Assembly: GCA_031213475.1 (NCBI GenBank)
Contig: JARUPZ010000021.1
Location: forward strand, 5,742,438 to 5,806,437
DNA from: Nereocystis luetkeana
Taxonomy: Eukaryota; Sar; Phaeophyceae; Laminariales; Laminariaceae
Length of the DNA stretch: 64,000 nt
Reading direction: 5' to 3'
Shown here: positions 50,101 to 57,375 of the stretch, one piece after another
Layout of the letters: the number at the start of each line of letters is the position of its first letter
Position numbering within the stretch: the stretch's first letter is position 1
Notes under the pieces: generated by a model
Database searches by the model: none
Told to the model about the DNA's origin: nothing
What the model saw: only the letters and a program-made list of their open reading frames with translations
Position numbers and translations under genes: made by a program

Positions 50101-53100
50101 CAGACACCGTCATGCAGATACGCGCAGGTGCTTCCTTTGCTGCAACGAGTTTGCTTGTTGTGTTTCATGCGTGGGAAGTGGGAAGTGGAAGCCAGTATAT
50201 ACGTAAAAGACGAGGCCGCTCGGGGTACCGACCAGCTGGTACCAACAAATAGTGCCGATGGATTCTCAAAAAAAACTTTGCCCGAAGAAAGGCAAACTAT
50301 ACATGGGCGAAAAGAGGAATTCTCGATCTCAATGTCGATCTTCATCTCGCCAATTTAAGCGTTTTTGATGGTTTGTACTCGTATATAGCTCCTGTTTTTT
50401 TTTAATTATTAGTAAGAACATCGTAATTACTCCGAGTATTGGGTCCCCGTGTTCATCCTGTTTCCGGATTTAATCTCCATCACCGCGCCAGTCTTATCCA
50501 CCCCCAAAATGTCGTCGTTCCGATGGTGGGTACGAGAAGGCGCTGAAGCAGTGTGGATCTGCGTGCGTCACACAAGCACCGCAAGCCCTCAATAGCTGAC
50601 TGCGTTGGGCTGCGCTTGCCGCCGGCAATCAATCGGTACAGCAAGCAGCACAGCAGTCGCGCTGCTCGCTGGTGCTCGGTCGGCGCCCAAGTTGTTTCAG
50701 CAGCATGACCAGCTGCCAAGAGCCGCGATCTTGCAGTTTATGGATACGGGGTGTTGCTCTGCGCGTATGTGTGATTGCTCATACATCAAGGGTCCTCCAG
50801 TGTGTCGCGTGTCGCGATATTCCATGGAATATGGTCGTGGCCGAGTGTTTTGGTGCGGCGTGATCAGACTGATCGGGCGTGATGCGCCAACTTGCTGATG
50901 TGCTTTTTTCCCTTTTTTTTCTTCTTTTTTTCGTGGACTCGCGATTTATACACAGTATTATCGGCCTCCTGGTACGCACATATTTTACGACAATCAACAC
51001 CCGTGCGTACTCCTTTCGTTATGGTATGTATGCACACTGCTGGAGTTGTGTAAAAAAAAAAAGGGAATAAAGTTTTGCGTTGACTGTCCATGGGGTGTGC
51101 GTTGCGCACTCGTATAATAAGAAAGCGCTGCCTCTGGGAAGATGTCGTACGCAAGATGATACACCCACGGTGCCTGCCCCCTCCTCTGGGATGATCTCCT
51201 GAACCGATTTTCCGCACAACAAAGAGAAACACACGGAGAGAGGATGGTGGCTCTGGGAAGACCTCGTGTGTGCGCCAAATAAAAAAACACTCCTGGGATG
51301 ATTTCCCGAGCCGACCTTGCCCAAAAGAAGGGTCGCGCTGCACACAACAAAGAAAATAGTGGCTCTTTTGGGTGGAAGATCTCGCACGCAAGATACCGAC
51401 ACAAGATAATGGCCCTATTTTCCGGACTGAATTTCTCCAAAACATGGGTGGGGGGGGGGGAGTCACACACAACGGAAATTGTCCGGCATTGTGGAAGACT
51501 GGTCGGAAACATGAGGACCGCTTCGTCTCCCTAGAAATGTCTAAACGACTCTTGCACTTCCGCCCGGAGTGATCCGCCCTGTGGGATGATGTTTTCCGAG
51601 CCGATTGTCTCGAAAAAAACGACGGGTGCGCGTACACAACGAAGGTATTACGAGGGGCCATAGTTAATAAGACCTATGGTATCCATAAAAACCTATATAC
51701 TTAACCATTTTTACTAAGAATATTAGGTCCTATTAACTATGGCCCCCCGTAATAGTGGGCCTTGGGAAGGTGTCTTCGAGGGTATGTCCCGCCGCTGTTG
51801 TGGTGACATCGCTCGGCGCTTGCACTCTTGTCGCCGTCCGTGTCGATTACGCGAACGCAACCAACGCAAGTCAGCACCCGCCCCTCGTATACATTTTTCG
51901 AGCACTGTGTTCTTGCAAAAGCAAGGGAGGGACATGCAACAAGAAATATTGGCCGGGGGAAGCTCTCGTCGAGTTATTTTCCGCAACAGTTGTGGTTATC
52001 GCTCGGAGCTTGCACCCCTATCGTCGCTGTCGAGAAAATCAACGCGATTCTTCACCCCCTGGGATGAATCTCCGGGACGATTTTGCCGGAAACGAAGGGT
52101 GGCACTCGCGGCGAAAATGGTGGCTTTATGGGACTTTTATCTCATTAAAATAAAAAGACAAAATGTATCGTGGCCTCGCTCGGCCCTTGCTCTCTCTCCC
52201 CCTGCTGTCGAGAGTTTATCGACGTGTGATCGCATTCTAAATACAAGCCCACGTACACAGTACGATTCTTACGCGCTATGAATCCTGTTTTTTTTTTTTT
52301 TTTTTTCGCGATTGAAGACTGACCAAGGCTATGTACTGCTCCTTCCCCTCCCCCCCCTTCCCTTCAACCCCCTCCCCTTCCGTAGCTGGTGGACGAAGGC
52401 GGAGGTTTCCGAACGTTCGTCTCCAAGGTTTCTAGTGCCGGCGCGCTCTCGCTTCGAGGGGAGACTGTCGTCGACGAGCACATAGGCCGCCTTTACACCG
52501 CGTTCCTCAACACCACCTCCACGCTTGACTGGGTCCGGTTTTTAGTAGAAGTGGAGGAACTACCCCCTGTGGCGGCGAGGGGGGAGAGGAGCGGGGGCTG
52601 GGGTGGGGTAGGGAAGTTGTCAGCGGCGGCGGTGACGACGGGAGGCGGAGGAGGGGGGGGGGGGGGGTCGCGCGGAAGCACCTGACCAGTGGCGCGGGAG
52701 ACGGGGCGGTGTTGTTCCAGAAGTATGACATGCCCTGGCCTGTGAAAGACAGGGAAGTGGTCCTCCGGAGAAGCATTAGTCTCGACAAGCGCGCAAAGAA
52801 AATGATCGCCACATGTGAGTGCCCGACCTTGGAGGGTTGGAGCCGCGGGCGTGGAGGTGTTCAATATCGTGCGTGCCCGTAGTGGTACGACCATAGACCC
52901 TCGTATCCCTACGATGCCGGCACGGAGCACGTCGGGTTTTCACCGACCAGGCTGGCACCCTACTACGTACCGTCTCTGGAAGCGCCCACACCCGAAAAGT
53001 AAAGTAGATAAACTAGTTGAAGCTGTCTTCCATAAGCAAGAAAGTCCACCTCAAAAGGGGTTCTTAGGAGGATGCAGCCCGCCCTTCATGCGACTCGCCC

Positions 53101-56100
53101 AACACCTCACGGCGCTTCTCGCTCGGTGCAAGCAAGCAATGTCTGCCTGGTCGGTGAAAACCCGACGTGCTCCGTCCCGGCATTGTAGGGATGCGAGGGT
53201 CTGTGGTCATTCGACTACGGCCATGCATGATATCGAGTACACCCCCCCCCCCCCCCCCCGCTCCAGATCTAGAAAAGGATGTGTGGTCAATGGTCAAATG
53301 GCTACGGCAAACAAAAAATGAGTACGATTCCCTCCAACAAATGCGTACACAACAAATGAGTACCCCCCCATCCCCCCTATACGGGTACCAGGCACACTAT
53401 GCGAAAAAAAAGACACACCACCTCTTTTTGGTTAGTCCCAGACAGGAAAGGAGGCATACTGAAGCCAACAAAAGATGATTCTGAAAAGAAAAGCCATCTT
53501 TTTTGTCAATTTCGTCCAGAAACCTCACCATTTCTTGCCTTCGAAATGAGTGCAGTTGTACGTACGTAAGCCGTTTTCTCATGTGCTTGTGTACCGTGTC
53601 CTCTCGCCCCCCCCCCCCCCCCTCGTTAATACCTACCTGGTACCTGGTACCGGTATGTATCGTTCGCGTACGTTTTGCTGAATTCGCTCGCGGTGTGTTT
53701 TTCCGGAAGCCCGCGGACATGCTACACGAGGACCCAGGGCGTGGTTTTCTTTCACGTATATTATACTTGGAAAGTATACGTACGTGTCCATGTGGGCGGG
53801 AATATAAGGACCGATTGGTCTTGGCATTGTTGGGTAAACGGTCCTTCTATTTCCACCCGGAGTATGTCGTACCCCAAAAAATAAGAAATAATACGGTAGT
53901 AACAAGACGCAGTCCGGTCACTGCCACTGCCAAGAGGGCCGCGTATTCGTTCCTGCCAAATACGCTCACGCGGAGGGGGGGGCGCGGTTTGACGTCTTGA
54001 CCGATCGCCCCTCTGGCCGTCTTACTCTAAAGCTGCAGCAGTATTAATTGTACAGTATACGTATCGTATGAATACACATCTATATATATATATATGTATA
54101 TGTGTGTGATACGTATGTACATGCACATCTTACACTCGTATACCAGGTACTGCTGTCTGTATAGTATATTTGCTTCCTATCTTCTTCGTGTCCACCCACC
54201 TAAGTTTTGATTTTGCAGACCGACGAAAGAGAAAGGAGAGGGATGGAGCGACACAGATCAACCTACCGACCACCCCCCCCCAAGTACCCCGTGTCCCGGC
54301 TCACACGGGCCGCCTCCTCGCGCGTCCCGTAAACATATCAATCTATCAAAGCATGGCAGATAAACCTACAGACCACCTCGCCCCTCCCCCCCCCCCCCCC
54401 CCCCCCCCAATGATCCCTTGTCATGCCCCACCCCACGCGTCCCGTAACCCGTAAGAGATATTCCCACCGACCATCCGCCCGCCCCCGTCCCGCTTCTCCA
54501 ATAATCCTGAAACCCGCGCCACACGGCACACGGCCCGCCATGCGTCCCATATATAGATATACGCATCAATCTACCGTATCGTAGCTGGTCAATCCACCGA
54601 CCACTCCTCCCCCCATGGAGTCCAGTGTCACACCCCACGCGTCCCGTAGCGGATGATGAATGCACGGACAATCGGGCGCGGGCGTAACAAGGCGCCGGTG
54701 AGCGCGGACGATCGTGCTGTACAATCTCCAGAGTTTTTGTTATGTTTCCCTCTCAATGCCCAAAAGGGGCCAATAACACACTGACCGCTCTTTTGCTCCC
54801 CCCCCCCCCCCCCCCCTATTATATACCAGGTATAGGTTAGGTTGGCGTCGGTTGGCAACGACATTGTAAAACATGCCGCTCAGTACCTGAGCTAGACAAC
54901 CAGGGTACCGTTTTTTTTGTTTTGTTTTTTTTGGCGGTCGGTCACAGTTGGTGGTCGAGTTATAGATCATTTGCGCGAGGTGAAAGAACCTTTACTCCGC
55001 AAAAGGAAAATTATCGTATCACGTACCAGGTACCTGGTAGTGTTTATGAAGGCACCCCAAGAGGTAGTTACGTAGTACTCCCATTGCTGTCTCTGGAAGT
55101 GGCTACACCGGAAGTTAAATTTATTCATTGCAACCTGTCATCCATATGCAAGTCCGCCTCACAAGCGGTTCTTAGCAGGATGCAGCTCACCCTTCATGCG
55201 ACTCGCCGGACACCTCACGGCCTTTCGCGCCTAGTGCAGGCAATGTCAGCTACCTGGTCGGTGAAAACCCGACATTGTAGGGACGCGAGGGTCTATGGTA
55301 ATACGACTACGGCCATGCATGAGACCGAGTACATCTCTCCTATCGAGTATACCCCCCGCCCCCCCCCCCGCCAATGATGCCCTGGTGTAAGCAATTCTGC
55401 CTGGCCGACCCATGAGAAAAAGAACAACTCGTTTGACGCTGTGATGCAATGCAATAATACTGCCCTTCCGTCTCAACACGCGGTTCTTACGTATAGCAGG
55501 GTGGCGCTTCATGCGACTCGCCTCAACTAGTCGAACAAAGTCAGGAGAGCGTAGCTAGCCGACCCCCCCCCCCCCCCCTCCCCCCCCCGGCCTAGGGGAC
55601 CCCGCTGTAGAAGGCGCCCCCGGAAGCAAAAAAAATACGATCGTTGACCTTCGCTGTACACTCTAAAAGTATATTATGATGAATCGGCCAGGTTTTATCT
55701 CTGGTTCTATCACGGAGGGTGACGTTTTTTTAAGTTCGTCAAAGGCTACCAGACTTCTTAGGGATGCACCAGAAATATCTTTGGACATGCCGTCCCCGTT
55801 TGGGGGTCTCTCGCTAGTGTTCTAGTTTGTCGTGGCGGTAAAGTACTCGTGCGGCAAGCAGTAGCAGACCAGTAAAATAGTACGAAAAAAAATAACGTAG
55901 AAAACAGGGACTGGGACCTCTTCTACGACAGTAGCAGAGAAGAGATTGGTCAATGCCGGCGATTCAGCGATTGAAGAGCGGTTCATTGTTGAGCTTGTGA
56001 ATACCTCCATGGTATTGGATGGGTTACCAACTGCCACGCAGAACGGATATGTACCTGGCGAGGTTTCATTCCTGAGCCTTTATGGTCTTCGCTGGATAGA

Positions 56101-57323
56101 CACGCAGCAGCTCAGGGCGAGCATCGCTCGAACACCTGAAGCCGGAGGTGCTCGTCATCCACTGGACACTGGAGATACGAACGAGAGGGATATTCGTAGT
56201 CGATGGCGATGGGTTGAGGCAGAAGACCACTCTGTGTGCTCGCAGCGTATAGTTGGCTAGCGGGATTGGTAGTACTACTTGGAGATGCCGGGAAATACGT
56301 TAGCCCGTACCAAGCAAGCCTTCCTACAAGGAAGGAACCCCAAAGGTAAAATAAAGTTAGATGGTTGGCACTGCCGCAAGTAACTACAATACCTAGCCAA
56401 CTAATAACAAGCTGGCGACTATCAGTCAGCCAACTCACAGCCCTCATCGCATCACGTAGTGTTTGTGGTAAGGCGCCCACGAGGCAGTTACGAGTACCCC
56501 CATTGCTGTCTCTGGAAGTAGCCACACCGGAAAATAATAAAAATTACTCATCGAAGCTGTCATCCATACGCAAAAAGTCCGCCTCACAAGCGGTTCGTAG
56601 TGCGATGCAGCTCACCCTTCATGCGACTCGCCGAATATCTTCCGGCGCTACGTACGCGCTTGATGCAAGCAATGTCTGCCTGGTCGGTGAAAGCCCGACG
56701 TGCTCCGTCCCGGAATTGTAGGGGTGCGAGGGTCTATGGTCATACGACTACGGCCGTGCATGATGAAGAGAACACCCCCAGCCCCCCCAATTGATGCCGT
56801 GTCCCGCCCCGCGCGTACGTACGTGAGATCGGACAAAATATTGTAGCAAGCTTAGTCCGAATGGTCAAGTAAATGATACCTTTGGGACCGTACGCCCGTT
56901 TCGGGGGAAAATTACTTGGAGCTAGACTCACATATTATATCTGGTATGTTTTATGTAGAATGCAGTTGTAGAGGGGTCAACAACTGACTGAACTCCTCCC
57001 CTCCAATAACCCCGTGTTCCGCCTGCCCCATCGCCCCCTCGCTCCCTGTATCGACTCCGTTATTAGATCAATCCACCGACCATCCGGCGCGACCGATAAC
57101 AAGCGATGCCGTGCGAGCGATCGTGCACAGGACCAGCTGGGTGTTCACCTCCGTGGGCAGGTCGAAGACGTCGATCGAGTTCGAGACGAGTACAGACCCG
57201 AAGGGGGCGTTGCCGAGCACGATGGTGGGCTTCATGCAGAAGAAGTTCCCGAGGGATACCGTGGCGGGGTTTGTAGGAAGCGCCAGAGGCGTTGAGATTC
57301 ACTCGACCATGGCGAAGTGGTGA
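27049..57323 (+). CDS. START-domain (StAR-related lipid transfer) protein with N-terminal hydrophobic anchor
   Basis: Joined model 27049-27237, 52386-52568, 52679-52814, 57067-57323, about 254 residues. START domains bind a single lipid or sterol in a helix-grip pocket and move it between membranes. Exon 1 gives a basic N-terminus and a hydrophobic stretch (residues about 16-37), so the protein is probably membrane-anchored or enters the secretory pathway. Exon 1 ends ...DITPWE and exon 2 begins LVDEGGGFRTF. Together they make the W-E-L-V-x-E opening typical of START domains, both in phase 0. Later landmarks are MPWPVKDREVVLRR (the P-x-P-x-x-x-RD block), HRTSWVFTSVGRSKTSIEFE, and STDPKGALP followed by FMQKKFP (the DPGG-IP-W terminal helix region). 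The junction between exons 2 and 3 is the least certain. Intermediate exons inside intron 1 cannot be excluded but are not needed. Confidence 0.75.
29455..29505. repeat. Interstitial telomere-like repeat
   Basis: GTTAGGTTAGGGGTTCGGG and GGGGGTTAGGGTTAGTTG: decayed TTAGGG units. Confidence 0.5.
30150..30750. repeat. GCACCG repeat pair
   Basis: CCGCACCGCACCGCACCGCC (30170-30190) and ACCGCACCGTACCGCACCG (30222-30240) are echoed by GCACCGTGCCGCACCGCGAAG (30720-30742). The pairs may be the two ends of a decayed element. Confidence 0.4.
30842..30905 (+). other. tRNA-like 3' half (T-arm and acceptor strand)
   Basis: GTGGGTTCAAATCCCAC is a perfect T-stem and loop containing an RNA polymerase III B box. 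Upstream GGTAG can pair with CTACC after it. The D-arm and anticodon arm do not fold convincingly, so this is read as a tRNA-derived relic or SINE head, not a tRNA gene. Confidence 0.35.
31451..31548. mobile_element. Family B foldback element
   Basis: GTTAACCGCTTTAGAACCGC and GCGGTTCTAAAAGGGTTAAC ends enclose a near-perfect hairpin. Confidence 0.85.
32109..32474 (-). mobile_element. tRNA-derived SINE, full copy
   Basis: Read on the minus strand: a tRNA-like head with A box TGGTTCAAGTGG and B box GGTTCGAGCCC (32410-32470), a body matching 45640-45935, and an A tail, seen as about 38 T at 32110-32148. Transcription by RNA polymerase III from the internal boxes is expected for this class. Confidence 0.85.
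32545..32651. mobile_element. Family B foldback element
   Basis: ACCCCTTTAGAACTCCAGTCC and GAAACGAGACTGCGGTCC arms. The loop contains a doubled GTCCCCAATTGTC typical of one subgroup (also at 33641, 40925 and 58064). Confidence 0.8.
32980..33070. mobile_element. Family B foldback element
   Basis: TTTTAGGACTGCAGTCCCG and CGGGACTGCAGTCCTAAAAG arms. Confidence 0.8.
33238..33375 (-). mobile_element. SINE, truncated copy (tail part)
   Basis: T-rich tail then CATCCCATTCATTATCTTCG and GTAACTCAGATCCGGGGTC as in 32150-32245. The tRNA head is missing. Confidence 0.75.
33641..33743. mobile_element. Family B foldback element
   Basis: ACCCTTTTAGAACTCCAGTCC and ACGAGACTGCGGTCCTAAAA arms, of the subgroup with GTCCCAAATTGTCCCC. 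Confidence 0.8.
33955..34135. repeat. GACGG/CCGTC inverted short repeats
   Basis: CTTGACGGACAGCCGTCAAGG and related CCTTGACGGGCCAAAACTAG units occur three times. They resemble the units of the array at 59.27-60.96 kb. Confidence 0.5.
34142..34233. mobile_element. Family B foldback element
   Basis: TTTTTAGAACCACAGTCCCG and ACGGGACTGCGGTTCTAAAA arms. Confidence 0.85.
34610..34830. repeat. Direct duplication with GAGCTGAGCTGAG
   Basis: GCTGCGCTGCTGAGCTGAGC then TGGGTGTGAT at about 34620-34652 is repeated at 34796-34826, with CACCACATGG copies between. Confidence 0.6.
35193..35363. mobile_element. Two adjacent family D foldback MITEs
   Basis: Copies at 35193-35272 and 35283-35363. Ends are CCACTCTGTCCGATAATGTG / TTTCCGGACAGGGTGG and CCACTATGTCCGGAAAGTTA / TTTTTCCGGACAGGGTGG. 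Confidence 0.75.
36010..36037. repeat. Interstitial telomere-like repeat
   Basis: CCCTAACCTAACCCTAACCC. Confidence 0.5.
36295..36407. mobile_element. Family A foldback MITE
   Basis: TTTCGGGGGACCATGTTAAAT and ATTATGGTCCCCCGTTATAG ends. Confidence 0.8.
36705..36806. mobile_element. Family B foldback element
   Basis: AACCTATTTAGTACTGCAGTC and CGGGACTGCAGTCCTAAAAG arms. Confidence 0.8.
37316..37423. mobile_element. Family A foldback MITE
   Basis: TATCACGGGGGACCATAGTTT and CTATGGTCCCCCGTAAT ends. Confidence 0.8.
38260..38655 (+). other. GC-rich coding-like fragment, unidentified
   Basis: Non-repetitive, GC-rich, in contrast with its surroundings. One plus frame runs from about 38279 to a stop at 38525 (through MAMPAGVGDPPYGSEVGEDV) and continues in the same frame after the TGA as a basic Arg/Lys-rich segment to 38653. 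No family is recognised. It could be a decayed gene or retrotransposon fragment inside the intron. Confidence 0.3.
38815..38893. mobile_element. Family D related foldback
   Basis: CCACTCTATAAAAACCGCC faces CCTTATAAATCGGTCCAGGGTGG. Confidence 0.5.
39161..39268. mobile_element. Family B foldback element
   Basis: AACCCTTTTAGAACTGCTGC, with a small internal duplication of CTGCAGTT, and GGGGCTGCAGTCCTAAAACG. Confidence 0.7.
39353..39446. mobile_element. Family B foldback element
   Basis: CCCCGTTAGGACCGCCGTCCC and CGGGACTGCGGTCCTTAAAG arms. Confidence 0.75.
39888..40180 (-). mobile_element. Diverged SINE relative
   Basis: The CTCAGATCCGGGATCACAAAG block, GCAGGCTCTTCTCC, then GTGCCTTTAGTTTTGATGGCG parallel the SINE body. 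An expanded CCCT tract lies at 40008-40050. The tRNA head is not evident. Confidence 0.55.
40414..40520. mobile_element. Family A foldback MITE
   Basis: ATTACGGGGGACCATCGTTAA and TTAACTATGGTCCCCCGTAA ends, close to the family consensus. Confidence 0.85.
40753..40862. mobile_element. Family B foldback element
   Basis: CGTTTTAGGGAATACTGCAGT and CGGGACTGCAGAGTCCTATA arms. Confidence 0.65.
40925..41023. mobile_element. Family B foldback element
   Basis: TTTAGAACTCCAGTCCCG and ACGAGACTGCAGTCCTAAAAG arms, of the GTCCCCAATTGTCC subgroup. Confidence 0.75.
42506..42613. mobile_element. Family A foldback MITE
   Basis: ATTACGGGGGACCATAGTTAA and TTAACTATGGTCCCCCGTAAT ends. It lies directly beside a CTATTAATA word. 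Confidence 0.85.
42683..42858. mobile_element. Family C repeat
   Basis: GGCCCTCTATTGTGTCGG, GTTTGCCGCTGTAGTACCGG and GCGCATGCCGGCGCTGTAGAG. Confidence 0.65.
44543..44640. mobile_element. Family B foldback element
   Basis: ACCCTTTTAATACTGCAGTACC and AAACGGTACTACGTGGTTCT arms. Both arms carry the same C-to-A change, so pairing is kept. Confidence 0.7.
44732..44818. mobile_element. Family D foldback MITE
   Basis: GCACTCTGTCCTGAAATCTG and TATATTATCGGACATAGTGG ends. Confidence 0.65.
44924..45178. mobile_element. Family H MITE
   Basis: GTACACTATCACACCGGGTGG and TCACCCTAGGGTGATAGCG then TTACACGGTA. The core has GAATTTCAGACCCGTTTCCC. Confidence 0.75.
45179..45284. mobile_element. Family A foldback MITE abutting family H
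   Basis: ATTACGGGGGGGTGTAGTAAA and TTTAATATGGTCCCCCCTAG. It begins at the exact end of the family H copy. Confidence 0.75.
45556..46130. mobile_element. Terminal-inverted-repeat element split by a SINE
   Basis: Ends ACGATAGAGGTT and AACCTCTATCGT are exact inverted repeats. The two halves (45556-45612 and 45950-46130) together match the uninterrupted copy at 62510-62752. Confidence 0.75.
45613..45949 (+). mobile_element. tRNA-derived SINE, full copy inside another element
   Basis: Head GGTCGCCCCGGTGGTTCAAG with A box TGGTTCAAGTGG and B box GGTTCGAGCCC, then TTTGACTTTATTTGCAAAAA, the body shared with 32160-32400, and an A tail at 45937-45949. About 337 bp. The target sequence CT is repeated on both sides. 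Confidence 0.9.
46309..46394. mobile_element. Family B foldback element
   Basis: ACCCTTTTAGAACCGCAGTCC and GACGGGACCGCGGTTCTAAA arms. Confidence 0.8.
47905..48118. mobile_element. Family A MITE nested inside another family A MITE
   Basis: Outer left half 47905-47973 and outer right part 48082-48118 are separated by a complete inner copy (47974-48081; ATTACAGGGGACCATAGTTAA to TTAACTATGGCCCCGCGTAAT). Confidence 0.85.
48915..49090. mobile_element. Family C related sequence
   Basis: CGGCACTAGACAGAGCCCC, ATAGTGCCGGTACCGGCAATA and GGCACTATTGGGAGCCCCCC. Confidence 0.5.
49211..49321. mobile_element. Family A foldback MITE
   Basis: ATTACGGGGGGACTATAGTAA to TTTACTAGGGCCATCAGTACT; the right end is decayed. 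The core keeps ATGTATAGGTTTTTGTGTG without the insertion seen at 16444. Confidence 0.75.
49414..49518. mobile_element. Family B foldback element
   Basis: ACCCTTTTAGTACTGCAGCCC and ACGAGACTGCAGTTCG arms, with a right-end insertion before AGGGTTGA. Confidence 0.65.
51095..51645. repeat. Family H related block
   Basis: Repeated motifs GGGATGATTTCCCGAGCCGA and CACACAACAAAGAAAATAGTGG plus CTGGGAAGACCTCG recur several times. They match the family H core but lack clear end repeats. The long minus-strand frames here are repeat-derived. Confidence 0.55.
51647..51753. mobile_element. Family A foldback MITE
   Basis: ATTACGAGGGGCCATAGTTAA and TTAACTATGGCCCCCCGTAAT ends. It separates the two family H related blocks. 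Confidence 0.85.
51754..52245. repeat. Family H related block, continued
   Basis: TGACATCGCTCGGCGCTTGCA, CCTGGGATGAATCTCCGGGAC and CTCGGCCCTTGCTCTCTCTCC resemble parts of 51095-51645 and 45090-45140. Confidence 0.5.
52386..52568 (+). CDS. START gene exon 2
   Basis: Acceptor CCTTCCGTAG after a C/T tract, phase 0. It encodes LVDEGGGFRTFVSK, LSLRGETVVDEHIGRLYTAF and WVRFLVEVEELPP: the first beta strands and helix of the START fold, including the W that follows the AFLN helix. The frame stays open to 52685 but turns into Gly-rich sequence over a G run, so the donor is placed at CCT-GTGGCG (52569). GGG-GTAGGG at 52608 is an alternative that keeps the phase. Confidence 0.7.
52569..52678 (+). other. 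Probable short intron 2 with a G run
   Basis: 110 bp from GTGGCG to GGAAG, containing GGCGG repeats and about 18 G (52652-52668). An intron or a length error in the G run is required, because the conserved START frames on the two sides differ by two bases. Confidence 0.45.
52679..52814 (+). CDS. START gene exon 3
   Basis: Encodes GAGDGAVLFQKYDMPWPV then KDREVVLRRSISLDKRAKK and MIAT. The MPWPVKDREVV block matches the conserved P-x-P-x-x-x-RD-x-V strand and loop of START domains. It ends one base into a codon at ACAT-GTGAGT, a consensus donor. The exact start depends on the acceptor chosen (GGAAG at 52678, or CCAG at 52689 with a different phase). Confidence 0.7.
52846..52970 (-). repeat. Family E fragment
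   Basis: GACCATAGACCCTCGTATCCC and GTCGGGTTTTCACCGACCAGG, reverse orientation, lie only about 30 bp inside intron 3. Confidence 0.65.
53014..53262 (+). repeat. Family E repeat with C-run end
   Basis: GAAGCTGTCTTCCATAAGCAA through CATGCATGATATCGAGTACA and a run of about 18 C. Confidence 0.8.
53272..53380 (+). repeat. Family K repeat
   Basis: AGAAAAGGATGTGTGGTCAAT, TGGTCAAATGGCTACGGCAA and ATGAGTACCCCCCC directly follow family E. Confidence 0.6.
53792..53863. mobile_element. Family D related foldback
   Basis: GGCGGGAATATAAGGACCGAT faces AAACGGTCCTTCTATTTCC. Confidence 0.6.
54827..55375 (+). repeat. Family E repeat, long copy with palindromic insertion
   Basis: Collinear with 2541-3066. It differs by TACCAGGTACCTGGTA at 55024-55039, where the other copies have TA. 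Confidence 0.85.
55376..56454 (+). other. Unassigned part of intron 3
   Basis: A C run at 55562-55590 and otherwise unique sequence. The 104-codon frame at 55946-56260 has no recognised motif and would break the START protein, so it is not called an exon. Confidence 0.4.
56455..56790 (+). repeat. Family E repeat, partial
   Basis: TCACGTAGTGTTTGTGGTAAG, CATTGCTGTCTCTGGAAGTAG, TGCGACTCGCC and GGTCTATGGTCATACGACTAC. It keeps the uninterrupted TA at 56457. Confidence 0.8.
57067..57323 (+). CDS. START gene exon 4 (terminal)
   Basis: Acceptor CGTTATTAG at 57066. The first two bases complete a Tyr codon with exon 3, giving MIATYQSTDHPARPITSDAV. Then come RAIVHRTSWVFTSVGRSKTS, IEFETSTDPKGALPSTMVG and FMQKKFPRDTVAGF, the last beta strands and C-terminal helix of START. 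The stop is TGA at 57321. The conserved DPGG-IP of the family reads DPKG-LP here, and the lipid-facing C-terminal helix is retained. Confidence 0.8.
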
Positions 57324-57375
57324 AATAGATGGCTGAAGTTATACCCTCCAAGGCTGTGTTTACTTTTAGAGTGCC

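Larger units (their letters stand above)
27238..52385 (+). other. Intron 1 of the START gene, about 25.1 kb
   Basis: Bounded by GTGAGC and a pyrimidine tract (52345-52380) ending CCGTAG. It is filled with family A, B, C, D and H elements, SINE copies and simple repeats, listed separately. No exon with START or other domain character was found inside. Stretches between the listed elements (for example 27240-29440, 35370-36290, 37425-38814, 41025-42505, 43000-44540, 49520-51090) show no recognisable genes. TACCAGGTA, TACAGCAGTA and TATTAATA words are frequent throughout. Confidence 0.6.
52815..57066 (+). other. Intron 3 of the START gene, about 4.25 kb
   Basis: From GTGAGT to GTTATTAG. It contains three family E copies, a family E fragment, a family K copy, a family D copy, an (AT)n tract near 54082-54100, C runs and AC-rich sequence. 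No additional START exon is needed, because the phase (1) and protein match across it. Confidence 0.65.

Noticed and set aside
50864..51661. Minus-strand frame of 265 codons
   Set aside because: Made of the same repeated blocks (GGGATGAT, CACACAACAAAG) as family H elements; the frame is a by-product of the repeat.
54338..54671. Minus-strand Gly/Arg-rich frames
   Set aside because: Produced by a C run and repeated CGTCCCGTAAC words within START intron 3.
55946..56260. 104-codon plus-strand frame inside START intron 3
   Set aside because: It cannot be spliced into the START protein without breaking the exon 3-exon 4 continuity, and has no recognised motif.
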